A stretch of 64,000 nt of DNA from CAVVFX01 sp963747535. Its GTDB lineage: Bacteria > Acidobacteriota > Terriglobia > Bryobacterales > Bryobacteraceae. This document shows, piece by piece, positions 1 to 9,435 of the stretch. The stretch lies in contig CAVVFX010000020.1 in the NCBI GenBank assembly GCA_963747535.1, positions 914,110-978,109 of the forward strand, read 5' to 3'. The translations under genes and the position numbers were made by a program. Each line of letters begins with the position of its first letter. Positions within the stretch are counted from its first letter, which is position 1. Below the pieces are notes generated by a model. It was given only the letters and a program-made list of their open reading frames with translations, was not told where the DNA came from and did not search any database.

Positions 1-159
1 AACTCGCGGCCGGGATTTTATACCCGGAATAAGAAAAAACTGTGGATCTCCGGGGCCGCCGCTGCAGCCGTGGTGATCACCGTTATCCTGCTGCGTCCCG
101 GTTCCAAGCCGAGCGCTACGATCGGCACTGTCGCCGGAACTGGCCCGGTGGGCCCATGA
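1..159 (+). CDS. C-terminal end of a membrane-anchored protein (partial)
   Basis: The window opens inside a reading frame that runs in frame 1 to a TGA at 157-159. The visible 52 residues hold a basic stretch (KKK), then a hydrophobic segment rich in Ala, Val, Ile and Leu that is long enough for one membrane helix, then a short Gly/Pro/Thr tail. This looks like the end of a protein with a single helix near its C-terminus. Its stop overlaps the ATG of the next gene as ATGA, so the two are probably translationally coupled and in one operon. The family cannot be named because the N-terminal part lies outside the window. Confidence 0.6.
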   Translation, partial: NSRPGFYTRNKKKLWISGAAAAAVVITVILLRPGSKPSATIGTVAGTGPVGP

Positions 160-3100
160 CCATTATGCGGTTCTCCACGCTGATCTGGTCGCTTTCTCTC
201 GCGGTCCGTGTCATGGCTCAATCGACCCCGTCCACCATCACGCTGTGCGCCGACCCCGCGGGCATAAACCCCTGCACGTCGAGCCAACCGCTGGAGATCA
301 CCTTGAGCAAACCGGTGATATTGACTGCCATGGTTCCCCAGCAGGCCACCGGCCGCGTGACCTTCTACGACGGAACCACGATCCTGGGAATATCCACTGT
401 GTTCGGAGGGAGCGCCAATTGGGCCGCCAATTTTCTGCCATCCGGAACCAGGATTCTCCACGCCATTTACTGGGGAGACGCAACGTTCAGTCCGAGCACA
501 TCCAACAAGCTGGAGATTGACGTCGCCGCCGACACAGTCTCTACCTTTACGCCGGGCCCTATCAGCCCCTTTGCGGTAGGGAATTCCCCCAATCCGCCCG
601 TGGTCGGCGATTTCAACGGTGACGGAGTACTCGACATCGCCATCCTGAACCAGTTGCTTATCGGAGGCCTCTTCCCTGGCCTCGGTGCAGTCAGCCCCTC
701 ATTTCTGACGGTGTTGCTCGGAGATGGCAATGGCGGGTTTATTCCAGTGTCAGAGACCCCCGCGGTTCAAGGGTCCACGATTACGGTGGGAGATTTCAAT
801 GGGGATGGAAACCTTGATATCGCCATCCCCGACGGAAGCCAGTCCGTGCAGATATGGCTGGGCAACGGCAAAGGGAGTTTCACTAGCGCCAGCCAGGTCC
901 CGGCGGGACAATTTCCCTTCCAGGCAGCGGTCGGCGATTTCAACCTGGATGGCAAGCCTGACCTCGCCGTCGCTGGTCAATCCGGCCAGGTGACCGTACT
1001 GGAGGGTGACGGCGCGGGCGGGTTCACGCCATTTCCCGCCAGCCCTCTTTCTTGCGGGAGTATCTGCATGGGTCTGGCGGTGGGAGACTTCAACGGCGAC
1101 GGCTTCCCGGATCTCGCCGTGGTGGACTATGGCAACGGCAACCAACCCGGCAAAGTGACAATATTCTCGGGCGATGGCCGCGGCAGTTTTACGCAATCCT
1201 CCTCATTTCCGACGGGAACTGCGCCCTATTTCGTGGTCGCCGGCGACCTTAACGGGGATGGCCTTCCCGATCTCGTGATTGCCAACAAGGGAAGCAATAC
1301 CGTGTCGGTCTGGCTCGCGAATGCCGGTCCAACCCAGCCAGTCGCTGTCGGCAATGGTCCGATCACACTGGCGTTGGGTGATTTTAATGGGGATGGCAAG
1401 CTGGATCTCGCCGTCGCCAATACCGGAGATAGCAGTGTCTCCATTTTGCTGGGAGACGGCAATGGTGGTTTCACCCCGTTCTCCCATAGTCCTTATCCGG
1501 TAGGAAACTTCCCCTTCATCGTGACCGGGGACTTCAATCGCGATGGTCTGCTGGACTTCGCTACCGCAAACTATAAGGACGGTACCGTAAGCGTCATGAA
1601 AGCCACCACCGGTCTCTCGATTGGCCTGAGTGCGGCAGGAGGGCTCACTGTAGGTCAACAGGGGACCTACAACCTGATTGTCACCAACTCCGGGGCGGCA
1701 CCGATCAGCGGCACAGTCACCGTGACGTTCACACTTCCCAATGGCTTGACACCCGGGACGCCGTCCGGGGCGGGTTGGCTAAACTGCAGTGCTAACGGCC
1801 AAACCGCTACCTGCTTGCGGGAAGACTCCTTGCCGCAGGGAGCGCCCTACCCGACGATCACGCTTCCCGTGACAGTCGGCGGGGCCGCCTGTCCTAGTGC
1901 AAATGTCTCTGCTGTCGTTACCAACACCTCCATCGTCGGGAGCCTGTCATCGTCCGTGTCAACGTCCATTTCGCAATGTGTCAATGTCACCGTCCAATCC
2001 GGTCCCCTGGTTGTGAACACCAGCGTGAAGTACTCTCTGATCGTGAGTCCCGCGCAGGGTGCGACGCCGACCGCCCTGACTGTAACCGACGTGCTGCCTG
2101 CCGGGCTTACGCCGTCGCCGGGGTCCGGAGGTAGCGGGTGGAATTGCGCCGTCAACCCTCCACTGGTTGTTTGCAGTTGGCCGGGTCCTGCATTGACGTC
2201 TGCCTATCCGACGATCAATATCAACGTGAGCGTAAGCGCCCCGGCCTGTCCCAACACGACCAACGTAGTGCAGATTCAGCACGACACGACTCAATTGGAC
2301 GTTTATCCATCCTCTGTCGCTGTCCATGGCTGCCTGTCGTTTTCCCTGCTTTCTTCGACGTCGGTTTCTTCTTCATCGCTTTCACCGCTGACCTTCAACA
2401 GCACTCTCGTCAAGAACCCGGCCAGCGCCACGCTACAGGTGACCTCTATCGACACCGTAGTGTTGCAGGTCGGCGCGTCACTGGTGCAGAACGCCGCGAC
2501 TGGTTTTAGCTACGCTGCCCCCAACTGCTCGACTCTGGGACCGCGTGCTACGTGCCAGATACAAGTCAACTTCCTGCCCGCATGTCCTGGCCAACAGTCA
2601 GCTACGCTTTCCGTGTCTACCAACTATGGCAATCTTTACTCCATCCCGCTCTCCGGCCTGGCTGTGCCCCGAACCGTTTCCTTCACTCTGGGCGGGCAAC
2701 CGCTTTCCAATTCGAGTTCCAACACCGTCAGCCCCTACCCCGGTGGAATCGCGAACCCTCCACCGAAACCCGCGGTGGGCGTGGCGTTCGATCCCCCGCC
2801 GGACTCGAGTTGTCCCCAACAGCCAACGATAGCCTTGACCGGTTTTTCCAATTCCGCTCCGGGCGGCTTGAACTGGGACGTCTCATTTGACTCGAATACC
2901 AACCTTCTGACCACCGGAACCGTGGCAGGCACCATTACACTCACGGCCCAGGTCGCGGGTGCCAACATCACCGCTACCGATGGTTCCGGCTCGGTTCAAT
3001 TGCAGGTTCCCGCATCGACTGGAGTCGTTACCGGTGCAACCATCGCAAACAAGTCGAGTTCCAGCTTCGAGATCACCGTTAATGGCTATTCGACGCCGCA

Positions 3101-3407
3101 CGACACGGCGAATCCGACCACAGCGGTTTGTTTCTCCTTCGCCCCCGCATCCGGCTCGCAGCTTCAGCCAACCACGCAATCGTGCGCCTTGCAGCAGGAT
3201 ATTTTGATATGGTATCAGCGGTCCGCGTCAATTCCGACCGGGAGTCAGTTTACAGGAACGGTGGTCGTGCCCTTCAATGGAGACGCGGCAGCCATCGGTC
3301 AGATCAGTTTATGGATCGAGAACTCGGTCACCCAAACGAATCCCAACGAGAAACCCTGCATCGCTTCTCTGGATTATCAGTCAGGAGCTTATCAGGCTTG
3401 CAAATAG
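156..3407 (+). CDS. Secreted FG-GAP beta-propeller protein with Ig-like and DUF11-type domains
   Basis: The protein has 1083 residues from the ATG at 156. An upstream in-frame ATG at 42 is rejected because it lies inside the preceding gene and because 156 begins a clean signal peptide ending near VMAQ. After it comes an Ig-like domain (about residues 20-125), then seven FG-GAP repeats, each with a GDFNxDG.xD core that normally binds calcium, between about 145 and 490. Seven repeats would close a seven-bladed propeller like that of integrin alpha chains. Next come two DUF11-like adhesion domains and further beta-sandwich stretches. It is predicted to be exported and to bind a ligand or surface. 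It lies 20 bp upstream of the TIR gene and probably shares its operon. The ligand is unknown. Confidence 0.88.
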   Translation: MTIMRFSTLIWSLSLAVRVMAQSTPSTITLCADPAGINPCTSSQPLEITLSKPVILTAMVPQQATGRVTFYDGTTILGISTVFGGSANWAANFLPSGTRILHAIYWGDATFSPSTSNKLEIDVAADTVSTFTPGPISPFAVGNSPNPPVVGDFNGDGVLDIAILNQLLIGGLFPGLGAVSPSFLTVLLGDGNGGFIPVSETPAVQGSTITVGDFNGDGNLDIAIPDGSQSVQIWLGNGKGSFTSASQVPAGQFPFQAAVGDFNLDGKPDLAVAGQSGQVTVLEGDGAGGFTPFPASPLSCGSICMGLAVGDFNGDGFPDLAVVDYGNGNQPGKVTIFSGDGRGSFTQSSSFPTGTAPYFVVAGDLNGDGLPDLVIANKGSNTVSVWLANAGPTQPVAVGNGPITLALGDFNGDGKLDLAVANTGDSSVSILLGDGNGGFTPFSHSPYPVGNFPFIVTGDFNRDGLLDFATANYKDGTVSVMKATTGLSIGLSAAGGLTVGQQGTYNLIVTNSGAAPISGTVTVTFTLPNGLTPGTPSGAGWLNCSANGQTATCLREDSLPQGAPYPTITLPVTVGGAACPSANVSAVVTNTSIVGSLSSSVSTSISQCVNVTVQSGPLVVNTSVKYSLIVSPAQGATPTALTVTDVLPAGLTPSPGSGGSGWNCAVNPPLVVCSWPGPALTSAYPTININVSVSAPACPNTTNVVQIQHDTTQLDVYPSSVAVHGCLSFSLLSSTSVSSSSLSPLTFNSTLVKNPASATLQVTSIDTVVLQVGASLVQNAATGFSYAAPNCSTLGPRATCQIQVNFLPACPGQQSATLSVSTNYGNLYSIPLSGLAVPRTVSFTLGGQPLSNSSSNTVSPYPGGIANPPPKPAVGVAFDPPPDSSCPQQPTIALTGFSNSAPGGLNWDVSFDSNTNLLTTGTVAGTITLTAQVAGANITATDGSGSVQLQVPASTGVVTGATIANKSSSSFEITVNGYSTPHDTANPTTAVCFSFAPASGSQLQPTTQSCALQQDILIWYQRSASIPTGSQFTGTVVVPFNGDAAAIGQISLWIENSVTQTNPNEKPCIASLDYQSGAYQACK

Positions 3408-3427
3408 CTTCTTCTTGAATAACGACG

Positions 3428-4927
3428 ATGAGCTGGACTGGTTTCAAGTACGACGTCTTCATCAGCTACGCGCGGGTGGATAACCAGGTCGCCGTGGGCA
3501 ACCCGGAAGAGAAGGGCTGGGTGAGCTTGTTTCATAGCCACCTGAAAGTCGCGCTGAGCAGAGAAGTGGGCCTCTTGGATGCGGTCAAAATCTGGCGCGA
3601 TACGCGTGAGATCAAGGGTAATCAGCTTTTCGACTCTACGATTCAGGAGGCCATCGACAATTCAGCGGTATTCCTGGCGCTCGATTCCAGCGGCTATCAC
3701 GAGTCTGCCTACTGCCATAGGGAGATCCAGCATTTTTACGATAAAGCGCGACAAGATCCCGTGGGACTCGCGGCCGGCGATCAACACCGGATTTTCCATC
3801 TGCTTCTGAAGAATACCCCCCCTTCCAATTGGCCCGCGCAGGTCGGGGGGACCAGCGGATTTGAATTCTATGAATCCGACGGCGCTGAACCCGCGGACCC
3901 CGAAGGCAAGCGGTTTCACGAATGCGTCCGCAGGCTGGTCAATGCGCTGTACGAAACCCTCAAACGGCTCAGGGATCGTGGCCACGCTGAGCCCGTTCCC
4001 AAAGCCCAGGAACAACCCGCCGTTTCCATCTACCTCGCCGGCACGTCGGATTCGCTGGACCCCACGCGCAGAAGAGTTCTCGCCGACCTCGCACAATACC
4101 AGGATCTCAAACTGATTGACGGTGTACCGCCTCCTTTTGAGCCGGAGCCGCACGATCAGCGAGTCATCGAGTTGGTTCGCCAGGTGGACTTTTCGGTCCA
4201 TTTACTGAATGAATATCCTGGAAAGGAAATTCAGGGCCGGGAGGGCTTAACCTATCCCCAACGTCAGGTTGAGTTGGCCCTGGAACACGGCAAATCGCAA
4301 CTGATCTGGGTGCCGCGATCCGTTGAGTACCAGTCTATCGAGGACGAACGCTACGCCGCATTTCTGAGCAATCTCGAAAACGGCAAGCGCTCTCGTCCCT
4401 CTTATAGTTTTGTGCGCGACCTTCGCGACGCCATCCCCCGGCAGATTCGGGACAAGGCTAACAAGATCCCGAAGCCGCCCAGCATGCCCGTGATCCCAAC
4501 GATTGACGCCGTGCTCCTCGATACCCACGTGAAGGACCAGCTTTATGCCATCAACTTGAGCAACTATCTCGCCGACCACGGCTTGCGAACCTATATCAAC
4601 CCCGAGATCGACCCCGAGGAGGACAAACCCAGCGGCAATCTCGATGAATTCACCGAGCGTCTTAAGAAGGTTGGCATTCTCATCCTGTTTTACGGGGAGG
4701 TAGCGGAGACCTGGATACGCGCTCGTCTCGCCAAGTTATTCAGTATCGCGATGCTCGAAGGGTGCCCGGTCCGAGCCTGGGCCGTATACGTCGCGCCGCC
4801 TCGTAAGAGCGCGCAGAATGTGCCGAGTCTGCCACTGATTTCAATTGAATGGATGGACCACACCGCCGGCTTCAACTCCGGCGCTATTGACCACCTGCTC
4901 GACCGGGCACGGGCCATGGGAGCTTGA
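3428..4927 (+). CDS. TIR-domain protein with three TIR-like segments
   Basis: This 499-residue protein has no signal peptide. The first 170 residues form a TIR domain: strand YDVFISYARVD at 8-18, and Glu99 in a SAYCHRE context, the position of the catalytic Glu of TIR NADases. A second Rossmann/TIR-like segment (about 200-330) starts VSIYLAGTSD and contains VDFSVHLLNEYPG. A third (about 365-495) starts DAVLLDTHVKDQLYAINLS. Bacterial TIR proteins either cleave NAD+ or act as adaptors; retention of Glu99 makes cleavage possible but does not prove it. The gene sits 20 bp after the FG-GAP gene and 2 bp before an nSTAND ATPase gene, so a sensor/effector relationship with the latter is inferred. 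Confidence 0.85.
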   Translation: MSWTGFKYDVFISYARVDNQVAVGNPEEKGWVSLFHSHLKVALSREVGLLDAVKIWRDTREIKGNQLFDSTIQEAIDNSAVFLALDSSGYHESAYCHREIQHFYDKARQDPVGLAAGDQHRIFHLLLKNTPPSNWPAQVGGTSGFEFYESDGAEPADPEGKRFHECVRRLVNALYETLKRLRDRGHAEPVPKAQEQPAVSIYLAGTSDSLDPTRRRVLADLAQYQDLKLIDGVPPPFEPEPHDQRVIELVRQVDFSVHLLNEYPGKEIQGREGLTYPQRQVELALEHGKSQLIWVPRSVEYQSIEDERYAAFLSNLENGKRSRPSYSFVRDLRDAIPRQIRDKANKIPKPPSMPVIPTIDAVLLDTHVKDQLYAINLSNYLADHGLRTYINPEIDPEEDKPSGNLDEFTERLKKVGILILFYGEVAETWIRARLAKLFSIAMLEGCPVRAWAVYVAPPRKSAQNVPSLPLISIEWMDHTAGFNSGAIDHLLDRARAMGA

Positions 4928-4929
4928 CC

Positions 4930-7900
4930 GTGGCGGAACAGAACGGTGGACCTCCAGCTAGCCCCTTCGTTGGTCTCCGTCCGTTTCGCAGCGACGAGGC
5001 GCTGCTTTTCTTCGGTCGCCGCCATCAAACCGCCGAACTTCTCGACCGCCTCCACGAGGCACATTTTCTCGCCGTGGTCGGAAGCTCAGGATGTGGCAAA
5101 TCATCATTGATTCGCGCCGGTTTGATTCCCGCTCTCCAAGCCGGCTTTCTGGTGGGTGATCGCGATCAATGGGTTGACATCATCATGACTCCGGGGAAGA
5201 ATCCGCTCGATCGCCTGGCCCGCGAGTTTACGGTCCCGGTGGCCGGCATGCGCGAAGGCGGCGCAACATTGCTGGTGGAAAAACTCCAGGGCCAGCGGGA
5301 GTCGTCTGAGAAGAACTGCTTTCTACTGGTCGATCAGTTCGAAGAGCTTTTTCGCTTTGCCCGGTCCGCGGGTAACCAGGAGGATGCTGCGGATTTCGTC
5401 TCCATTCTGCTGGCCCTGGCCGAACAGCGCCAATTCCCCGTCTTCGTAGCGCTCACCATGCGTTCCGATTTCCTCGACGATTGCGATTCCTTCTATGGGC
5501 TGCCGGAAGCCTTTAACCGCGGCCAGTACCTGGTCCCCCGTTTGTCGCGGGAAAAGCGCCAGGAGGCCATTGAGGGCCCCGTGATCCTCTTCCGGCAGCC
5601 GATCATCCCGTCGATCGAGGATCGCCGCCTCGCGGACGCAGGGGGCAAACTCCGGGAGCATCTGATCACTTCGCGGCTGGTGGATCGCGTCCTCAATGAC
5701 GTTGGAGACGAGCCCGATCAGTTACCGGTCATGGAACATGCCTTGATGCGTACCTGGGAGAACTGGCAGGCTGCTGGTTCAACCGGTCCGCTGGATATTG
5801 AGCACTACGAGGCAGCAGGAACCGCAAAGGAAGCCCTGTCGATCGATGCGGACTCTGCCATGGCCGGTATGTCCCAGGATGAACAGGCGCTCACCGCAAC
5901 CATCTTCAAAGCCCTGACTGACACCGACTCAAGCAACCGCAAAATCAGGCGGCACGCTCAATTGAGCGATCTCGCCGAGGTGAGCGGCAGACCGGTTTCC
6001 GAAATCCTCGGCATCATCGAACGCTTTCGCACCGGTGGCCGTTCATTCCTCAACCTTCAAAACGAGGCTTCGGGCGACGCGCTCATCGATATCTCCCACG
6101 AGAGCCTCATCCGCCAGTGGGACAAGCTTCGAGCCTGGGTGGATGAGGAGGCGGAAAAGAAGCGTATTTACCTGGACCTGGTTGACGCGGTGAAACGAGG
6201 GAAGGCGCTGCTCCATCATGCCGACCTTCAGGTGGCTCTCGACTGGCGTAAGAACACCAACCCGACCAGTTTCTGGGCGCGTCGTTACAGCCCGCTTTTC
6301 GCCGACGTGATGAAATACCTGGACGACAGCCTCGCCGAGAAAGAAAGGGAGGACGCGGAGAAGGAGCGTGCCGACGCGCTCGCTGCAGCGGAGAAGGCGC
6401 GCGCCGACGCGGAAAAGCTCCGGCGGACCCGTCAGACCGTTGCGATTGTTTCCGTCCTCTTGGTCCTTGCCATCGGGGCGGCTGGATTTGCCTTTTATCA
6501 ATGGCGGGAAGCGAGCCGGGAGAAAAACAACGCGGACATACAGACTGGTATCGCGCGGGTTGAAAAAGGTAAAGCGGACACCCTCCTGGACGGTTTGAAA
6601 ACAGCGTCCCAAACTTTGCAGGAGACGAATCAGCAACTCACGGGTGCGAATGACAGACTGACACAGGAGAAAAAGCGCGCCGACGATAACGCGGCGCAGA
6701 GCTTGGCGAATGCCATAAAGGCCAAAGAACAAACCGAAATCGCGAATACCAACGAAGAAACAGCACGAAATAACGCTGCGCTAGCTAAGGCGAACGCCGA
6801 GAAAGCCGACGATTTACGCCAGAAAGCAGATACTAACGCCGCCGACGCCGAGAAACAGCGCGGGGCGGCCGTTCAGGCCCGTGATGACGCCGACAAGGCG
6901 GCCGCTCAAGCCAAGCAGTTGCTGGTCCAGGCGTTGGTGCAATACGCCGGGCACCTCGTGGAAGACGAAAGAAACCTGGAAGCCCTGGCGTTCCTCAGCC
7001 GCGCGATTCAAGAAGACAAAACCTCCAGGAATGGCAAGGACTCGATCCTGAATCTTCTCCTGCACGAAGTCCTTCCCAAGGCGAACTCCGGCCCCAAAGG
7101 TGAGCCGTTCATCCACCAGCCATGGGATCTCCATGCGCCCCTCCAGAGTGTCACCTACAGCCCAGGCCCCCGAAGCTTGATCGCGGTAGGATCCAATGCC
7201 GCGGCGGAATATTGGGATCCGGCAGTCGGACCACAAGCTGCCAAAACCGTGCAGCAAGGTGCCATCAATTCTGTCGCCTTCAGTCAGGATGGCCGCCTGT
7301 TGACTGCTTCGGCCGATAAAACCGGGCGGGTATGGAACCTGGCAACCGGGGCGCAGGAGAACCAACTCGCCGTTAATGCACCCGTCATCTCAGCCGCATT
7401 CAGCCCGGATGGCCGCCACGTACTGACCGCGGCATTGGAGAGTAAGAACAGTGTGAAACTGTGGGATTTAAGCACTAATTCCAACCCCGTTCTCTTCCCG
7501 CTCACTGCGCCCGCCGAGTTTGCGGCATTCTGCCCGGACCCGAAGCAAAAACTGGTAGTAACGGTTTCCTGGAACAGTGAGGCTCAAATATGGGATAGCA
7601 GCGGGAGTCTCCTTCAACGGGTGGGTACGTCCGGCAAAGTGCGCTCGGCGCAATTCAGCCCGAAATGTAATCTGCTGGTGACCGCCTCCACCGACGATAC
7701 GGCGCAGGTATGGGATTGGAAAGCGCGCCAGCCGGTGGGGGATGCGCTCAAGCACGATAAAGCCGTCAATTTCGCGGTCTTCAGTCCGGACCCCGATGGC
7801 TCCCGCGTGCTCACCGCTTCAGACGACGGCACGGCTCGCGTCTGGGATACCGGCTCCGGCACGCCGCTCGGCGCGCCGCTCGTGCACGACGGCCCGGTCA

Positions 7901-8199
7901 GATCCGCGGCATTCAGTCCCGACGGCTCTAAAGTGGTTACCGCATCCAATAATGGGAAAAGCGGAACGGTGCGCGTTTGGGAGGTCGAGTTTCCTTTTGA
8001 CGATACCGATCTTCTCGCCAAACTCGCCCAGGCCGTCAGTGGTTACGATACCGCCGGGTTGCCCGACAAAGTCGTGAGGTTGAGCGACCAGGATAGGGCC
8101 AAACTTTGGAACACCGTTCGAGACGCCGCCATGCAACCAAATCCAAACGCCGCGGAGACGGCCCGATTTGTGCGCTGGTACCTTTCCTTATCCAATTAA
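4930..8199 (+). CDS. nSTAND ATPase with membrane helix and seven WD40 repeats
   Basis: GTG at 4930 is chosen as start because GGGAG at 4918-4922 lies 7 nt upstream; a TTG at 4924 overlaps the TIR stop but would have no spacing. The 1089-residue product has an nSTAND1-type NTPase module with Walker A GSSGCGKS at 51-58 and a Walker B/DQFEEL motif near 130-138. A winged-helix-like region follows, then a hydrophobic helix near 500-522, then a long Ala/Lys/Glu-rich coiled coil (about 530-690). The C-terminal third holds seven WD40 repeats (about 733-1020), enough for one closed propeller. STAND proteins are signal-triggered oligomerising switches; the propeller would be the sensor and the TIR partner the effector. 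Whether the propeller faces the cytoplasm or periplasm is unresolved. Confidence 0.88.
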   Translation: MAEQNGGPPASPFVGLRPFRSDEALLFFGRRHQTAELLDRLHEAHFLAVVGSSGCGKSSLIRAGLIPALQAGFLVGDRDQWVDIIMTPGKNPLDRLAREFTVPVAGMREGGATLLVEKLQGQRESSEKNCFLLVDQFEELFRFARSAGNQEDAADFVSILLALAEQRQFPVFVALTMRSDFLDDCDSFYGLPEAFNRGQYLVPRLSREKRQEAIEGPVILFRQPIIPSIEDRRLADAGGKLREHLITSRLVDRVLNDVGDEPDQLPVMEHALMRTWENWQAAGSTGPLDIEHYEAAGTAKEALSIDADSAMAGMSQDEQALTATIFKALTDTDSSNRKIRRHAQLSDLAEVSGRPVSEILGIIERFRTGGRSFLNLQNEASGDALIDISHESLIRQWDKLRAWVDEEAEKKRIYLDLVDAVKRGKALLHHADLQVALDWRKNTNPTSFWARRYSPLFADVMKYLDDSLAEKEREDAEKERADALAAAEKARADAEKLRRTRQTVAIVSVLLVLAIGAAGFAFYQWREASREKNNADIQTGIARVEKGKADTLLDGLKTASQTLQETNQQLTGANDRLTQEKKRADDNAAQSLANAIKAKEQTEIANTNEETARNNAALAKANAEKADDLRQKADTNAADAEKQRGAAVQARDDADKAAAQAKQLLVQALVQYAGHLVEDERNLEALAFLSRAIQEDKTSRNGKDSILNLLLHEVLPKANSGPKGEPFIHQPWDLHAPLQSVTYSPGPRSLIAVGSNAAAEYWDPAVGPQAAKTVQQGAINSVAFSQDGRLLTASADKTGRVWNLATGAQENQLAVNAPVISAAFSPDGRHVLTAALESKNSVKLWDLSTNSNPVLFPLTAPAEFAAFCPDPKQKLVVTVSWNSEAQIWDSSGSLLQRVGTSGKVRSAQFSPKCNLLVTASTDDTAQVWDWKARQPVGDALKHDKAVNFAVFSPDPDGSRVLTASDDGTARVWDTGSGTPLGAPLVHDGPVRSAAFSPDGSKVVTASNNGKSGTVRVWEVEFPFDDTDLLAKLAQAVSGYDTAGLPDKVVRLSDQDRAKLWNTVRDAAMQPNPNAAETARFVRWYLSLSN

Positions 8200-8394
8200 C
8201 TTCCGGCCGTAGTTACTTCTCTTCGCCACAGGCAGTTAGTTTAGGCACCGGAAAATCTCACCACACTTCGAACGTTCATGGAGGGACGCTTCGTCGAGGC
8301 TCAATCAATGTGGGAAATTACGTTCGAGCGTGGAGCGGTCCCGGTGATATAGTGATGCTGGTCGGAAGACCAGAGAGGGTTCTGGATCAAATTC

Positions 8395-9282
8395 GTGCAC
8401 CGAAATACGCAGCAAATATCGCGCCGTGGATGCATCTTGGCAATGGCATGCGCGCCACTACTCGTCGGTACGGAAACGAGAATCCTGGTGGCTGGACACC
8501 CTTGGGTGTATGCGGCCCGGCGCCCCAAAAACGACATCTACGAAATCCTCGACCAGATCTTCGCTGATATGCGCGCGGCCAACCTGGATGCAATCGAGTT
8601 GATGCACACGGCCCTTGCACCCGATAACGCCGTGGCTCGCATCCGTGAACTTTCGAAGCGCCACAGCCTCCCCGTGATCGGCACATCCTTCGGCGCGAAT
8701 ATGTGGGACCGAACGCAACACGATGGCATTCTGGAGCAGGCTCGACTGGTGATCGAGCGCGTTTCCGCGCTGGGCGGAAGGACATTGGGCACTTCGGTCG
8801 GCAACGCGCGTCAGCGCAAGACGGAAGAGCAACTCGACTCACAGGCCGAATTGCTACGGAAGATCATGGCCATCTGTAAGGACCTCGGGGTCGTGCTGAA
8901 CTTACACAACCATACCTATGAAGTCGCCGATGGCGAACACGATTTAAAGGGCACTCTCGCGCGCATCCCCGAAGTGCGGCTAGGGCCGGATATCAATTGG
9001 CTTATCCGCGCAGGTGTGGACCCGGTGGATTTCATCCTGCGCTTCGGAACCCGGATCGTGTACGCGCACCTGCGCGATCAGAAGGCCGACGGCAAGTGGT
9101 GCGAAGCCATGGGCGAAGGCACGACCGACTATGCGGCCATCGCCGCTGCGTTCCGGAAATCCGGGTTCCACGGCGACGTCGCCATCGAATTGGCGCACGA
9201 GGGCGATTTCCAACCCACGCGGTCATACGGCGAGAGTTTCGCCATGAGCCGGAAGTATGTGCAGCGTGTGATGGGATGGTAG
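8395..9282 (+). CDS. Sugar phosphate isomerase/epimerase-like TIM-barrel protein
   Basis: The 295-residue protein starts at GTG 8395 with no clear ribosome site. The N-terminus (RRGCILAMACAPLL) resembles a short export signal, possibly Tat-like. The rest matches the xylose-isomerase-like TIM-barrel family (AP endonuclease family 2). Candidate metal ligands appear in order: Glu in AIELMH, His in LHNHTYE, Asp in GPDINW, His in YAHLRDQ and Glu in IELAHE. The family isomerises or epimerises sugars and inositols; inosose and hydroxypyruvate isomerases are close relatives, but the substrate cannot be read from sequence. It stands alone on the plus strand, 195 bp after the nSTAND gene. Confidence 0.85.
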   Translation: MHRNTQQISRRGCILAMACAPLLVGTETRILVAGHPWVYAARRPKNDIYEILDQIFADMRAANLDAIELMHTALAPDNAVARIRELSKRHSLPVIGTSFGANMWDRTQHDGILEQARLVIERVSALGGRTLGTSVGNARQRKTEEQLDSQAELLRKIMAICKDLGVVLNLHNHTYEVADGEHDLKGTLARIPEVRLGPDINWLIRAGVDPVDFILRFGTRIVYAHLRDQKADGKWCEAMGEGTTDYAAIAAAFRKSGFHGDVAIELAHEGDFQPTRSYGESFAMSRKYVQRVMGW

Positions 9283-9435
9283 AGTTACTCCGCCGGGGAG
9301 GACTGATCGTCCGGAATAACTAAAGGTAATTGCTGGACTACGGATGACCGATGTCCCATACGGCCATTTCGGGACCCCGGCTCGTACCGCTGGAGAATCT
9401 TTCGTGGGGCGTCTTAACGACGTTATGCTGGTGCA

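Noticed and set aside
42..155. Upstream in-frame start for the FG-GAP protein
   Set aside because: Lies inside the preceding gene and has no signal-peptide character; 156 begins a clean signal peptide.
8106..8567. Plus-strand open frame of 153 codons
   Set aside because: Overlaps the ends of two real genes in another frame and has no recognisable features.
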